Shown piece after piece: positions 1 through 11,794 of a DNA stretch of 64,000 nucleotides. Within the stretch, counting starts at the first letter, position 1. Each line of letters starts with the position of its first letter. The DNA is from Gorsachius magnificus. Taxonomy: Eukaryota; Chordata; Aves; Pelecaniformes; Ardeidae. The translations under genes and the position numbers were made by a program. The stretch is from NCBI GenBank assembly GCA_034008185.1, contig CM067086.1:29657007-29721006 (forward strand), read 5' to 3'. Below the pieces are notes generated by a model, which was not told the origin of the DNA, ran no database searches, and saw only the letters and a list, made by a program, of their open reading frames with translations.

Positions 1-24
1 AAGGATGCAAGATTGTTCTCATAC

Positions 25-86
25 CTTCCCTTGAGGTTTTCAAGTTCTCTGTGGTGAAGCATGCTTCTCATGTGTTCTTCCATCTC
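25..86 (-). CDS. ZNF106: ZNF106 coding exon 3 (second coding exon)
   Basis: This 62-nt exon starts in phase 0 after an acceptor AG at 88-87, preceded by a pyrimidine-rich tract on the minus strand. It ends before a GTATGA donor at 24-19, leaving a split Arg codon (AG|). It supplies both zinc-binding histidines (H23, H29) of the first finger. The plus-strand open frame over this region is a shadow. Confidence 0.92.
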
Positions 87-1465
87 CTTCAACACAGGGG
101 AAAAAAGTAAAATCAGTCAAAACAAAACAAAATGGTGTATCATATTTGAAAAGCTCACTGTTGAGGACTCTCCTGCCTTGCAGGATGGTATACTCTACTC
201 CTGTAGGGCTGTGGCAGTTGGCATTCCCATTTCTATGGCTGTGAAAGCACAAGTAGTCGCACTCTCAGGAAGTCATATAGTGTTACCTTTCCTGAGGAAG
301 GACACACAGGAGTCATTAGAATTCAACAGATGGGGAGCAGAATTCCAGGAGAAAGACAAACAGGAGTGCATGTAGCAAAGCTTATTAGACTGATTTTTGA
401 CAAATTACTGTTGATCATAATTTTTATTAAAAGTCTCATTGATACCACTCTCCAGTATCACAGTACTCAAAACACTGTTTTCCTGTGCAATCTAAGCATT
501 CTATTATGACACAGCTGTAATTTCATCATCACATACTATTTTACTCTGCTAGATGCACTGCAGAAACTGAGATGTACATAACATGTCAGTTTGTTGTTTA
601 CAGCAACCTTGATCTGTGAACTGCAGTGGTAGTACTGTCAATTGCTACCGAAAAAGAGCTGCTGTAAGAGAAAGAATGTTTATAATTCAGTGAAAGGAAG
701 CAGTTCAGAAGATTTAACTTTCTCTTGGTGTTTCATCCAAAGTGTTTGGAAATCTTCAAAGAACAGATACTAATCACCATCCTCTTTAGTCCTTGAAATT
801 CCATCTACAAAGGGAAAGAAACGTCTTCAACCTTGAAGAGTTATGTGAATTAATACATTGGCATTTGCAAGATATCCACATGCCACGTGGCTAAGCAATA
901 TAAAAAGTCCATTAAGAAACACTCAGTGTCAGTGCAGGCTTTGCACAATATGCAGTATACAGGAGATACACACCAAACTGACACATTAATGAAAACACAT
1001 GCTGTGCTGTGTAATTCCACATTCTCCTTCCATACAGAAACACAGACCTCCCAAAAGGAATTAAAAAAAAAATAAAATTGTGTAGTCCAGTATTCTTAAC
1101 ATTTTACAGCCAAATGAGTTTGAGTGCTTTTCACTTCAATATCTATACAACAATATAAAAAAACCTCAGAGCTCAATATTTTTAATATTCAGAATCAAGC
1201 ATACTGCACAGCTCATTTCAAAAAAAGATACTCTAAAGCACATGCAACTATATTATTTTATTTGTGATAGTACTAGATCAATAATATTCTTGTTAGAGTG
1301 GAAAAACTCTCATACTTTGCATAATTTTAAAATGGAATAATTTCTTAGACATATTTCATTAGTACCTTCATATTAATATCTACCGATAGATATAAAGGAT
1401 TAAATATTTACCTTTTTTGAGTTGTACACAATGTGACATAATATGCATTTTCGTTCTCGAACCAT
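25..1465 (-). CDS. ZNF106: ZNF106, 5' part of coding region (partial gene)
   Basis: This is the N-terminal coding part of zinc finger protein 106, a large nuclear RNA-binding zinc-finger/WD40 protein. Two coding exons are visible on the minus strand: 1412-1465 (start codon at 1465, 18 codons, beginning MVRERKCILCHIVYNSKK) and 25-86 (20 codons plus 2 nt, continuing EMEEHMRSMLHHRELENLKG). Together they form a C2H2 finger with C7, C10, H23 and H29. The sequence is nearly identical to the human ZNF106 N-terminus as I recall it (Asn15 here for Ser, Glu21 for Asp). The rest of the protein lies below position 1. The gene is head-to-head with SNAP23, as in mammals. Identity is very likely; the short match is highly specific. 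Confidence 0.93.
87..1411 (-). other. ZNF106: ZNF106 intron between the two first coding exons
   Basis: AT-rich intron bounded by a GTAAAT donor (1411-1406 on the minus strand) and the acceptor at 88-87. I see no further exon, RNA gene or recognisable mobile element in it. Confidence 0.8.
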
Positions 1466-1497
1466 GCTTATTACTCTGGAAAGATCTTATCCCATAC
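1412..1497 (-). CDS. ZNF106: ZNF106 exon 2 with start codon
   Basis: The exon begins at 1497 after TTTGCAG (AG at 1499-1498) and ends at 1412 before GTAAAT. The first 32 nt are 5' UTR; coding starts at 1465 (ATG GTT CGA). The start is fixed by the conserved N-terminus MVRERKCILC and by in-frame stops upstream. It contributes C7 and C10 of the finger. Confidence 0.92.
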
Positions 1498-2089
1498 CTG
1501 CAAATAAAAATAATGTAAAAAGAACCAAAATTCATGATTACTTTTTTTTTCTCATTAATCTGTTTTAGTAAAGAAAGTAAAAATAAGTTACTACTCGTGA
1601 AAACACTTGTGCTGAGTTTCTTTAAGAGAATACATACCTCTTGTGCATATGCAATGTTCTTCAAAAAAAAAGATAAGGTAGTTTTGAATAGGCATCTAAA
1701 CCAGCTATAATAAAAAGTAGCTTTCCCTTTCTTTCATTTTGTTCCTTGTCCTCCAAGACATGGCACTCATTCTACAAGCAAACAGAGATCTGTAGGAATC
1801 CTCTCAGCTACTCAAATCAGGTTAACAAAACACTTTTCAACTAGGATGATGAGAAGGAGATAAGGAATTGGGGAAATCAATCAGGGCAAACTCAGATCTT
1901 TATTTTGGTACACAGGGCAGCTCAAGTATGATAATTAAGGCCCTAGAAAAATGAAACAAAGGCCACTCATGACATCAAAGACCATCAGTCTTCCAGGTTT
2001 ATCAGTCCATTTATTCATTATAAAATAAAACCTAAAGTGATTTAAATTTAGCATTTTTCTCATTAACCTCCATAAGAACTATACATATG

Positions 2090-3340
2090 CATGTACTGAA
2101 ATATTCAATTTAGACAGCATTTTAAGATACATTCTGTAACACCATGCTCTACATGGACACCTTATATATTTGAATCATTGATAAAAGCTACTGATTTTCA
2201 ATAATTATTCTCAGTGGTACAAGATCATTCAAAACTTCGCACCAGAACATTGAACATTTTAACACTGATCTACTTAAGATCTGTATGTACACAAATGAAA
2301 GCAACAGCAGGTCAAATTAAATGCCATATGTATTTTATCATAATGTTTAATTCATAGGAGAGCAACCAGAGAGGTACATAACAGTCTAAGTTATAATACA
2401 AGGACAGACATGTCTGCATAAGTAACAGAGTCTAATCTTTGCCCTTTTCTTTCTTTTAAAAGACACTAAAACACAGAATGATCAAGCATCATAGTAATTT
2501 TTTTATTGACTTGGCAGAGGCAGTTCCTCACACTAAAGTGGAAAGAACTGTATCTTTTTACTACTAGGTATTTTTATATTTCCACAAACACAGACAAACC
2601 CTTCCAAGCTTTGCTATCTTACATTAGTCGACTTCAGAGCTAACTTAGTTAATACCATCAAACTCAACCTACAAGAGCCTTCTTCAACAGGTCATTTCCA
2701 CAGCTTACCCTACAAAGTTAATGCTAATTATTTATCATTAGCCTTCTGGATCAGGAGCATCAAATCCTCCAAATCTGATATTGACTAGAAACTGTGAGCA
2801 AAGGGCAAGAACCAGATTTTTACCAAATCCAGATTACCTAGAGTTAAATCAGCTCTGACATTCAGTGGCACTGTCCACCTGTAAACAAACCAAAATAAGC
2901 AAGTAAAACCGCACCCACTCTAATTCCAAAATGCGGTTCTTTGACAAATAACTCTCTTCCTCCAGATTTGCATGTCCATTTACAGTTAACATATGCGCCA
3001 GCATCTGTCCATCTTAACAGGGAAGAAACTGAGAGTTGCAATGGCCCCTTCACCTTTAGACAACAGAGAAAGCAGTTTCCTCCCTAAAAAAAAATCCACA
3101 TCAACGTACCAGAACAAACACACTTAAAACACAACAGGAGACTCAATCACCTTCTTATGTTCCCTAGCCAGCGTTCCTAGGGTGCCATTCCTGATCTGAT
3201 TGAAATACCTGGTACTGTTTAAATGTGCATTCTCGAGCTTTATCACATGGGCACCTGATGTACTTGAATAATTAGTAACAGCTATTTATTTTGACAAATC
3301 ACCCCCAAAGATACATCATTCAGAACTTTGCACCAGCCTA
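2090..3340. repeat. Diverged repeat pair, family unknown
   Basis: Segments about 2090-2255 and 3200-3340 align by eye in the same orientation. Both run TGAAATA..., then a CATTCT block, then GGACACC or GGGCACC, then TTGAAT(C/A)AT, and end in a nearly shared stretch reading CATTCA(A/G)AACTT(C/T)GCACCAG. They are about 1.1 kb apart and strongly diverged, so either an old local duplication or two copies of an ancient dispersed repeat. I cannot name the family. Confidence 0.4.
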
Positions 3341-4344
3341 GGTCATATAGAGCATGCATATAAATTCATATGATATCAGTGACGTGCATGCAAAACAACC
3401 TGCCTTCACGGAAGGTCAGAATACAGAAGTGACAAAGGTTTGGATGCCTCCCCAATACAGGAGAGCTGCTTTAATGTGATTAATATGAAATTACTCCTGA
3501 AAAACAAGGGTGCTAATCCTTGCACCAGTTTCAGATACTTCCTTTTGCATTAAAATATTCTCTACTCCCCCAACATTCTTCACTAGGACTACTTTGCAGT
3601 TTAGCAGAACAATTCCCTACATGTGTTCAGGATCTTGTTCAAGATTACTCAAGTATTTACAGAATTCATTCTGCACAAGGGTGAAACAGCAGCATGGGAC
3701 TTAAATCAGGAAAAGCAGGCCAGTAAAGTATGCTGACTTGCTAACACTAGTTAGCACGTAACATTAAAGAGCTTTCACAACTAAAGCTAACATTACACCT
3801 GTTTTGGCTAATTAAAACATATAGTAACTATACACGATTACAGGAAGAGTTTTAGGCTAACCGCCCAATCAACTGGGCATTGCTTATGATAGAGCACTAA
3901 AAATACTAATGGAATTGAAATGCTATTGGATGTCACTATGAAAAGTGAAACTTTCACCTCCACGGAGAGAAGCCCTCAGAAGTCCAGTGATTTAGTAGAC
4001 GCTACTGGGACTGGGAGAAGATAGACCCACCTTCTATTTCCAGATCACCGCTTGACTTACTGTCTACATAGAGATAAACCGCTTCCCTTCATCCTTAGCT
4101 TTCTCCAATTCCCAAGGCTCACTTTAATGAAGTACTTCAATTTCACTATAAAAGAACAAGGTACTGTCAAGGTATTTACTCATTCAGTATGAAAGAACCA
4201 GACAGCTTTTGAGCCCCGTAGTCAGTGGTGGTATTTCATCTTACGACACACTGGTCTGTTCAATCATAAAATTTTCATACTGAAAAGCTTCAGAAACAGA
4301 GCTTTCTCTACATAAATACAGGCATATTTATGCAGGAATTCTTG

Positions 4345-4360
4345 AAAAAAAAAAAAAAAA
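4345..4360. repeat. A16 homopolymer
   Basis: Sixteen adenines in a row inside ZNF106 intron 1. No target-site duplication or repeat body is recognisable around it, so it is classed as a simple repeat. Confidence 0.9.
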
Positions 4361-7300
4361 CAACCAACAAACCAACCCATACTTTAAAACACTGAACAAC
4401 CTTCAAGCTTTTATCAGATTTAACTGTTTGTGCTTTTGAAAGCACCAACTTGCTGCATAGCATAGGGAATTACCTCTCATGGAACATAAATGGAAAAATC
4501 AGCTACTCTAAAAAATAAGCACCAAACTGCAAGCAAATACAAGGTTTTGTCAAAAAGACCCCACCACCACATGAGAGAAACACATCAACAGCAAAATGTA
4601 AAGCCTTCAAAACAAATGAGATATTACAACAACTTTCTATTTTGAAAGACTGTAAGTGTTCAGTGGGTGATTTTTTATTTGTTTGTTTTAAAGGGAAGGG
4701 ATGCATTTTACAACTATGTGATGTAAATGTAACTCGTCCATAGCCTGCACCTGCCCAGAACTTGGAAACACCATACAGTTTTAATCAACTCAAGCAAGTC
4801 TGCTACAGAGCTTTTTGGAGAACACTTCCAGAAGTAAAAATAGTCTACAAAGAAAATAAGGCATTAGACTGCTTCCTGCTACAACGTCCATTTGTCCCCA
4901 GTTATTCAACCTTACCGGATAACATGCATTAAAAACGTACATCAAGGTTAAATCTGCTACAGATCAGTAGCTGAACACTCCGACTATATAAAGCCACAAC
5001 TGCCATCAAGTGGGACGGGCAGCCTAGCATTCCAGCTGCCTGGAAATCCGCAGGAGGCCTCAAAGAGATCAGCAGCGCTGGCCCGTCTGAAGGCCTGCCT
5101 AAATGCTGCATGTCCCTACAGATAGCAGTGGAAACTCTACACTTGACAAGAATGGGAGTCTAGAAGTTCACCAGAGCAGAACGCTCTGCAGCAACACGCT
5201 CCTCAGCTCCTCCCAGGGATGTTGTTCCTTTTGGTTTGGGGACTTCTCTCCTGCAGTGAGAAGCCAATTGCACATGTCCTGGTTGAGCTGTAGAACAGTA
5301 ATAGAGCTGCCACAGACATGGGAAAGGAGAGGAGAAAGGAAGAAGCAACTCACCACAAAGTGCATTCATGAAATCTTTAGTTAGTTGATGGGAGGAAGTG
5401 GTGGCCACAAGGTCATTTTGACTTGGAGAAGCCTCTTGCTCAGAAGAATCAGGAATGGAAGTGTATTTAGACCCTGGAAAGCACTTAAACAACCACTGCT
5501 AGGCTAGACCATACGTAGTTTATCAGTTCAACTTATTTTGCTAATCTGCCAAGAAGCCTGGTCTTCTCACAGAAAAACCTGAAGAACCCCACACAGGCCT
5601 TTCAAAGTTGTATCCAACCACCTGTTGTGATAAACAAATGCTACAAAGCAATGATTGCTAATCTAACTAAATAATGATTTATTAAAACCTAGTAATAGAG
5701 ACATATTTTCTTAAGGTAAAATTTTATGACTATAAAACCATTTCCCTGTATTACACGCCACTCCAAACATCAAAGACCTGTACCGCCATGAGAATGCTGT
5801 ACAAAACCAAGTAATTCATCATAATAAGGCAGAAGCCTATGCTCAAATTTCATCACCTTGAGCAGAATTTACGTGGAATAAAGCGTAAGCATAGCTCAAA
5901 GACTATCTTTCCTTTCCAGATTCATTGCTCTTGAGGCATCTGAATTCACTACGCATCCCCTTGCTAGACCGTAACTTCTACCAGTTACCTTACCATTACT
6001 TCTAGACATATGTGGGAGGCACTTTAACCTTCCTTCTGAGATGCTGATCTGTGCAACCTAACCTGATCAACAGCCAGAAACTTAAGGACTTCCTAAAGTT
6101 AAGTCATGACTAACAGCATTGTTCTCCTCTAGCACACTACCATGCACTGTACAAACTACTTTGTAGTCACAGGTTTGGGGTTTTTTTAACGTGGCAAAGG
6201 AGATAACTATATTACAGCCCAGTAGCTAAAATATTCATACCAGAAGCAAGACTTTTAAGGTAAATTCCTCCCTGCTTTCCAAGATTTAACTTCATCCTGA
6301 TAACAGACTGAGGGTACTCCAGACCCCTCAGCACTGAAGCAGCACCACTACACAGCAAATGTTGTAACTGGGCAGCCACATGCTGAACTTTTTTTGACAT
6401 TGAGCCAGAAGGAGAGAGGAATTATTTCACAGGTCAAAGTTCTGTAAGTTCCTGTTAAAAGCAATAAAGCTGACTCCACTAATTAGCCCAGAAGACATCT
6501 AGCAGAAACTGTTTGCATGCTATCCCATGAGTATGGCTGGCTTCTTACAATATACAGGGAAGGTATACTGGAGATAAGGAGACTGTAGAGAAATACCTTA
6601 AACAGACCAGTGCAGGCACAGGAACACCTGGCATGAACACAGAGTTTTCACTGATGTCTATTTTTATTTCAGGTAAATCTAAGAATGGGGTACAGACCAG
6701 AAGAATATATATATACCTTAAGTCACAATCTAACTGCATCTTTCTAATTCCCTAGATATAAGTGATGCAAGTAATATCCTAATATCCAAACTAAGTTTTC
6801 CTTGCTGTAAACTGCAATGGTAATTCCTTCCTAGTGAAAATAAATGCCTTATTGCTATCTTACTTATGATAGCTTTTTACACACTGGAATATTCAGGGAT
6901 ATGCACTGTCCTAATGGGAATGGAGAGCTGTTCAGCAGCATTGCTGTATGCTGCCATTTAGGACACCTAAAATCCACACACCTGGAAAGCTTCTGTCTTC
7001 CCCTATACTCCCAGTTCGGTTTTAGACACATTCAAACTCTTCTTCTTCAGATGTTTTCCTCAAACACCACATTTTCCAAGCCTATTAAAACTACCATTCC
7101 TCTTTCCAAATGGCCCACAACACTCTAAAATAAACGTCCAAAACTGGGCATAGTACTCCAAGAACTCTGGAGAGTTTTACCCTGCTACCATTACAACCTC
7201 AAACATAATTGATAATGATTGAGACAAAGGCATTATTAAAAAGCAACATGGTGACCCACAAGGTGTGGGACAAATAACTGATTGAGATATTTCTGTGACT

Positions 7301-9814
7301 TACAAAAGAATTCACAGCAGCTTATTCTGATAACCTAGTGTCACTTTATAAGAGGTCTTCAACAAACAGACCCTTATAAGAATGACAGAAATACCCAACA
7401 CTTAATTTCACACTTATTAATGTAACATTTAGCCATAGTTTTTTTTTCTCCTTCCTAGGGTATTTAAGTTCACAACACCCTTCAGAGGTATGCATACTAT
7501 GTCTCTTTCACCAATTAGAAGTTAAGAACAGGGACTCAGAAGCCAGATCAAAACAGACTACCTATACATTCCATCTATTGCAGTTCCATAGAAGCAGGTA
7601 CCTGGCCTTAGCAAAATGACTCAGACTCCCTAGGAAAGATCTATGGAAACACAAGAGAGCGTGTAGGAGAGCATTCAGTCAGTCATTGGGCATCTTCTAT
7701 TTAAACAGTCACTACAGAGTATGAAGAACCACTGGAGAGTCATTTGAGGCAATCAAACCAAGGTAGTCAGGTCACTCTACAGAATATGGAGCTTTGGTGC
7801 CAAGTAAATCAAGGATCCCAAACATTAAGACAGTAGTCATTAACGGCCAGGAAATAGAAATACAAGGGTCTGTCTGAATTCTTACATCTCTGTAACGCAG
7901 TTTGTCCCAGGGTTGAATATTAGTGGCTCCATCAACTTAGGATTGAAATGTAAAATAGTCTAGGACTAGACAAGAAAAATCCCTTACACTATGAATATGA
8001 AAAACATTTTTATAAAACCAGAAAAGTTATTTGTAATGCATAGTATCCTCCTATTTTCCTATAATCAGCTTGAGTCAGATAACATCTCAAATCTTATGAC
8101 ACCATCTGGTGGCAGAGTTCACAGAAGATGATTGCCAGATGTTAAAGAGAATTTTATCAATTTATATTTGATTCTGATAAAATTTAAATTTGATTCCAGG
8201 TATCTTATGAATTTTGTCTTTACAAGATAAAGTGGAAAAAAAAAATCAATGGAAAAATACCTTAATTTTACCTAGATGAAGTTATCTGCAAGTCTTAGTA
8301 TCTCTGTACACAATCTGTATATCTATTTATAGGATAGTGACTGCTGTTATTCTTTGTACTGGATATCACAGGCCTACATAAATTAAGATGCATTTAGCTA
8401 ACATCTCTGCAAACACATGACATTTTTGGACATATGAGCTAGAAGTTACCTGAATTTTGGTCACAGAGACCAAACGGACTCAGGTAACAGACTAATATAG
8501 TTCGGCTAAAACCATATTTGATCTGAACTGAAATGGTATAGCACCTATTTAACAAACTTTACATACAGAAATCAGTCAATAGTGGAACATACATGGTGGT
8601 GCAAATGCAGTTGCCTTGTACTGCCAGTTCAGTTGAAGTCAAGCAAGGACTAAATAATTCAGTTGCCTTTAACAGAAGAGACTTCAGGATAGGAATCTAT
8701 TTTCCAAGATGATTAGTTATAAAGCCATATTGCATTGGCCCTTAGAACCTGCAATATTTATCCCAAATATTACAGTCCTCATGGGGAGATACTTTCAAAC
8801 CTCAGCAAAACGACTAACCAAATTTTTTGAAAGCCTAAGTGGTTTTTTTATGCTAGGATCTATCAGTTCAGCAAAACAGTTAATTAGTTTAATATAGTAA
8901 TTGAGGCTTGACTGAAAGTAGCAGCAAATGACAAAAGAACAGAAACGGTGAGCAGAGATATAGGAAAAACAGCCCCAGGAACTCATGCTAACAACAAAGT
9001 CCATCAAACCTCAATCCTCTTCTCTCTCAGGTCACTCCTCAGAACTTATCTGTTCTACAAAGCTCTTCACAGCTGCACTTCAGAAGGCATAGGGAAAGTA
9101 AAAAGGAAAACTTCTTACTTGCATGAGACCATTGTTATCAAACCACTGTCGGCGAAGTGTATTGAAGTATAAACTTTGATCATCAATGCCACTTCTATCC
9201 CGTGTTCATAAGCTTTTCCAAGTTGAAGTTCATAAGCACCCCTGAACAGTTCTTAATATAATTTAAGTTTGCATATGAACTATCCTGCTTGCAATGATGA
9301 ATGATGACTTTTAAATACCTCTCATTTCGTTGTACTATTAAGATTTCTTTCACACTATCAGTCCCACTCCTTTTAGATTACCAGACACTTATCCCCACAT
9401 CCATACATCTTTCACTAGGACCCATTTTTAGCTGTATGTCATGAGGAAGGTAACTAAGCATTTTGGTACCCAAAGCCACACTTCAACCCTGGAAACGCTT
9501 CTGGCAGGCATGAAGAGGCAGCATGATAGCTACACACCTGTAACGGAGAACCTGTTCTAAGAAAGCTTGTATTTAACAGGATAACCAAGTTCAGGGATCA
9601 CTGCAGCAGTAAGGGGATGCTCACGACGCAAAGCAAAACGTACGCCCGCCCCAAGGCAAGATGTCCGCTGCAGCCCCTCTAGCCTGGGCCTGCCCCGCTC
9701 CCCTCCCGGCCGCCCCCTCCGCCAGAGCCGGAGCAACCCACCCCCCCCACCCCCCCTCCCGCTGCCGCCATAGAGCTCCCCCAGCCCTCTGCTTCCCCCA
9801 GCCCCGGTACTCAC

Positions 9815-9960
9815 ACATCGCACCCCCCATCAGGGCAGCGGCCCGGAAAGCCATCCCCCTGCCAGAACCGAGGAGGCCCGGTCGCCGCCTGCCCCAGGGC
9901 CCCGCCACCCTCACAGCTCCAGGGCCAGGCCGGCCGCAGAGAGACCCGCGGCGCACGGCG
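9815..9960 (-). other. ZNF106: ZNF106 untranslated first exon (upper end approximate)
   Basis: The proposed 3' boundary is a perfect GTGAGT donor at 9814-9809 on the minus strand. Joined to exon 2 at 1497 it creates a 16-codon upstream ORF starting at 9854 and ending at TAA 1489-1487, 21 nt before the main start. The 5' boundary is a guess from the promoter motifs. A noncoding first exon here agrees with the mammalian arrangement. Confidence 0.5.
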
Positions 9961-10047
9961 GGGCGGGGCCACCGCGCGGCACAGCCAATGAGCCAGCAGC
10001 AAGGCGGCCGCGCGGCACGCCGGGAGGCACGTCAGGGCCGCCGTGAT

Positions 10048-10066
10048 GCCTGCCGGGAAGCGTAGT
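10048..10066 (-). promoter_or_regulatory. ZNF143/STAF-like element
   Basis: Read on the minus strand the site is ACTACGCTTCCCGGCAGGC, close to the long ACTACA..TCCCAG..TGC form of the ZNF143 motif found in many divergent CpG-island promoters. Binding is inferred only from the motif. Confidence 0.45.
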
Positions 10067-10150
10067 CCCGGTGGCGGGAGACCTGGGCAGGGGCGCACGG
10101 GCGGGTGTCACGGCGAGGGCGGCGGCACTTGCTGCCAGGTGGGGGCATTT

Positions 10151-10794
10151 ACCAACCAACAACGGTAGGAGGCGTTATTGTTATCTGTACCTACAGCGCC
10201 ACGAACACACGTAGCGCCACGTACTACCACTCCAAAAAGCAGGCACTGAAGACCGCAGGTACCTCAGCAGTGAGAGGCCACTGATGTCCTGCTGGGCCAG
10301 CCCGGCCAGGGCAGCTGCACGTGGGAAATCCATTCCGGCAGCGACCTGAAAGACAGAGGGACAAGTGCGTGTGCTTGTGCCCGGGCTGTGCAGCGTGTGA
10401 TAAGCCTCAGACCTCCCCCAGGACTTCTGGAGAAGCCCAAAGGGGGCTCCGAGCATCCTGAGGGAGGGAGAAGGGAAACCAAGGCCTGGCTGTGAGGCCG
10501 CAGAGGTTTCGCTGGAAGAGGGACCTCATACAGGCTCAAAGAGCCTCATAAGCTGCTGCGGGCCTCGATGCTGCGACAGCTTCCGGCACCACTCTTGAGT
10601 CAGCAGCCTTACAGCAGGTACAGGGGGTCCTGACAGCAGCCTGAGCGGGGAAGAAGTTATCCACAGCTGAGAAGGAATGCGTCTCGGGGGAGGCTGCCTG
10701 GTCCAGCTATGGAAGAGATGGTGCGTGATTCCAAACAGCAGCTTTCCCTTTCTGCTCTCATTCTCTCTTCTGGTAACAGAAGCGGAGATGATAG
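10151..10794. other. Intergenic spacer between ZNF106 and SNAP23 promoters
   Basis: Moderately GC-rich sequence with no recognised exon, RNA gene or repeat. The open frames here have no protein similarity I recognise. Confidence 0.6.
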
Positions 10795-11467
10795 AATCAT
10801 AGAATCGTTTAGGTTGGAAAAGACCTTAAAGATCATCAAGTCCAACCATTAACCTAACCCTGCCATCCCACCACTAAGCCATGTCCCTAAGCGCCACATC
10901 TACACCTCTTTTAAATACCTCAACCCCTTCCCTGGGCAGCCCATTGCAATGCTTGACAACCCTTTCAGTGAAAAATTTTTCCCTGATGTCCAATCTAAAC
11001 CTGCCCTGGGGCAACTTGAGACCATTCCCCCTCCTCCTATCTTCCTGGGAGAAGAGACCAACCCCCACCTCACTACAGCCTCCTGTCAGGCAGTTGTAGA
11101 GGGCGATCAGGTCTCCCCTCAGCCTCCTCTTCTCCAGGCTAAACAACCCCGGTTCCTTCAGCTGCTCCTCATCAGACTTGTGCTCCAGACCCCTCACCAG
11201 CTTGGTTGCTCTCCTCTGGACCTGTTCCAGCAAGGCAACATCTTTCCTGTAATGAGGGGCCCAAAACTGAACCCAGAATTTGAGGTGCAGCCTCACCAGT
11301 GCGGAGTAACAGGGGGACGATCACTTCCCTGCTCCTGCTGGCCACACTATTCCTGATACAAGCCAGGATGCCGTTGGCCTTCTTGACCACCTGGGCACAC
11401 TGCTGGCTCATATTCAGCCAGCACCCCCAGGTCCTTTGGTGCTGGGAAGCTTTCCAGCCACTCGTGA
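10795..11467 (-). mobile_element. CR1 LINE 3' fragment
   Basis: A 5'-truncated CR1 in minus orientation. Its 3' end is the AGAATCATAGAATCG block at about 10795, the reverse complement of the typical CR1 tail. The minus-strand frame at 10874-11296 encodes the C-terminal end of the CR1 reverse-transcriptase protein ([51 protein letters not shown]). The copy lacks the catalytic reverse-transcriptase core, so it cannot move. It sits between the ZNF106 and SNAP23 promoters. Confidence 0.93.
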
Positions 11468-11665
11468 CACGCGCCCTCCTGACAGACAGCAACTTACCCG
11501 GACGAAAAAAAAACCAACAAAAAACCGCTGATACAAATAGGGCTATTTCTGTATTAGGCTGTTTGTTACTGCAGCTACTGTTAGCAAGCCCTGACCACGC
11601 AAAACAGGCAGTCAGACACACCCACCCACCCCCCGCACCGCCCAGGAAAGGAGGGGGACGCCGAC

Positions 11666-11700
11666 GCATGCGCGCGAGCTCTCGCGAGGCGCCATGTTGG
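11666..11700. promoter_or_regulatory. NRF1-, BANP- and YY1-like motif cluster
   Basis: Within 35 bp lie GCATGCGC (NRF1 core), TCTCGCGAG (the palindromic CGCG element bound by BANP) and GCCATGTTGG (YY1 core, reverse form). These motifs mark CpG-island promoters of housekeeping genes. Only the motifs are seen; binding is inferred. Confidence 0.55.
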
Positions 11701-11753
11701 GTGTACCCCGGCTGCACGCGGCCCTGCTTGTCTGGGGTGGCGAGGGCCTCCGC

Positions 11754-11794
11754 GCTTTTTTTTTTTTTTTCCCCCCCTCTCTTTTTCTTTCCCC
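11754..11794. repeat. Polypyrimidine tract (T15 then C/T)
   Basis: About 40 nt of pure pyrimidine on the plus strand, with T15 at 11756-11770 followed by C7 and mixed C/T. It lies between the two YY1-like sites in the SNAP23 promoter. Such tracts are prone to sequencing error and strand slippage. Confidence 0.85.

Larger units (their letters stand above)
1498..9814 (-). other. ZNF106: ZNF106 first intron
   Basis: About 8.3 kb of AT-rich sequence between the CpG-island first exon and the start-codon exon. It holds an A16 homopolymer (4345-4360) and two diverged copies of an unidentified sequence near 2090-2255 and 3200-3340. I found no coding exon with protein similarity, no CR1 and no LTR. 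The short open frames here look random. Confidence 0.7.
9650..10150. promoter_or_regulatory. ZNF106: CpG island, ZNF106 promoter
   Basis: A GC- and CpG-rich block covers the ZNF106 first exon. On the minus strand it shows a CCAAT box (plus-strand CCAAT at 9985-9989), a GC box (9961-9970) and a ZNF143/STAF-like element (10048-10066). No TATA box is apparent, as usual for a broad CpG-island promoter. Transcription of ZNF106 probably starts around 9,860-9,980; the exact site cannot be read from sequence. Confidence 0.75.

Noticed and set aside
9661..10065. 134-codon plus-strand frame over the ZNF106 promoter
   Set aside because: GC-rich shadow antisense to the ZNF106 first exon; low-complexity Pro/Arg/Ala composition.
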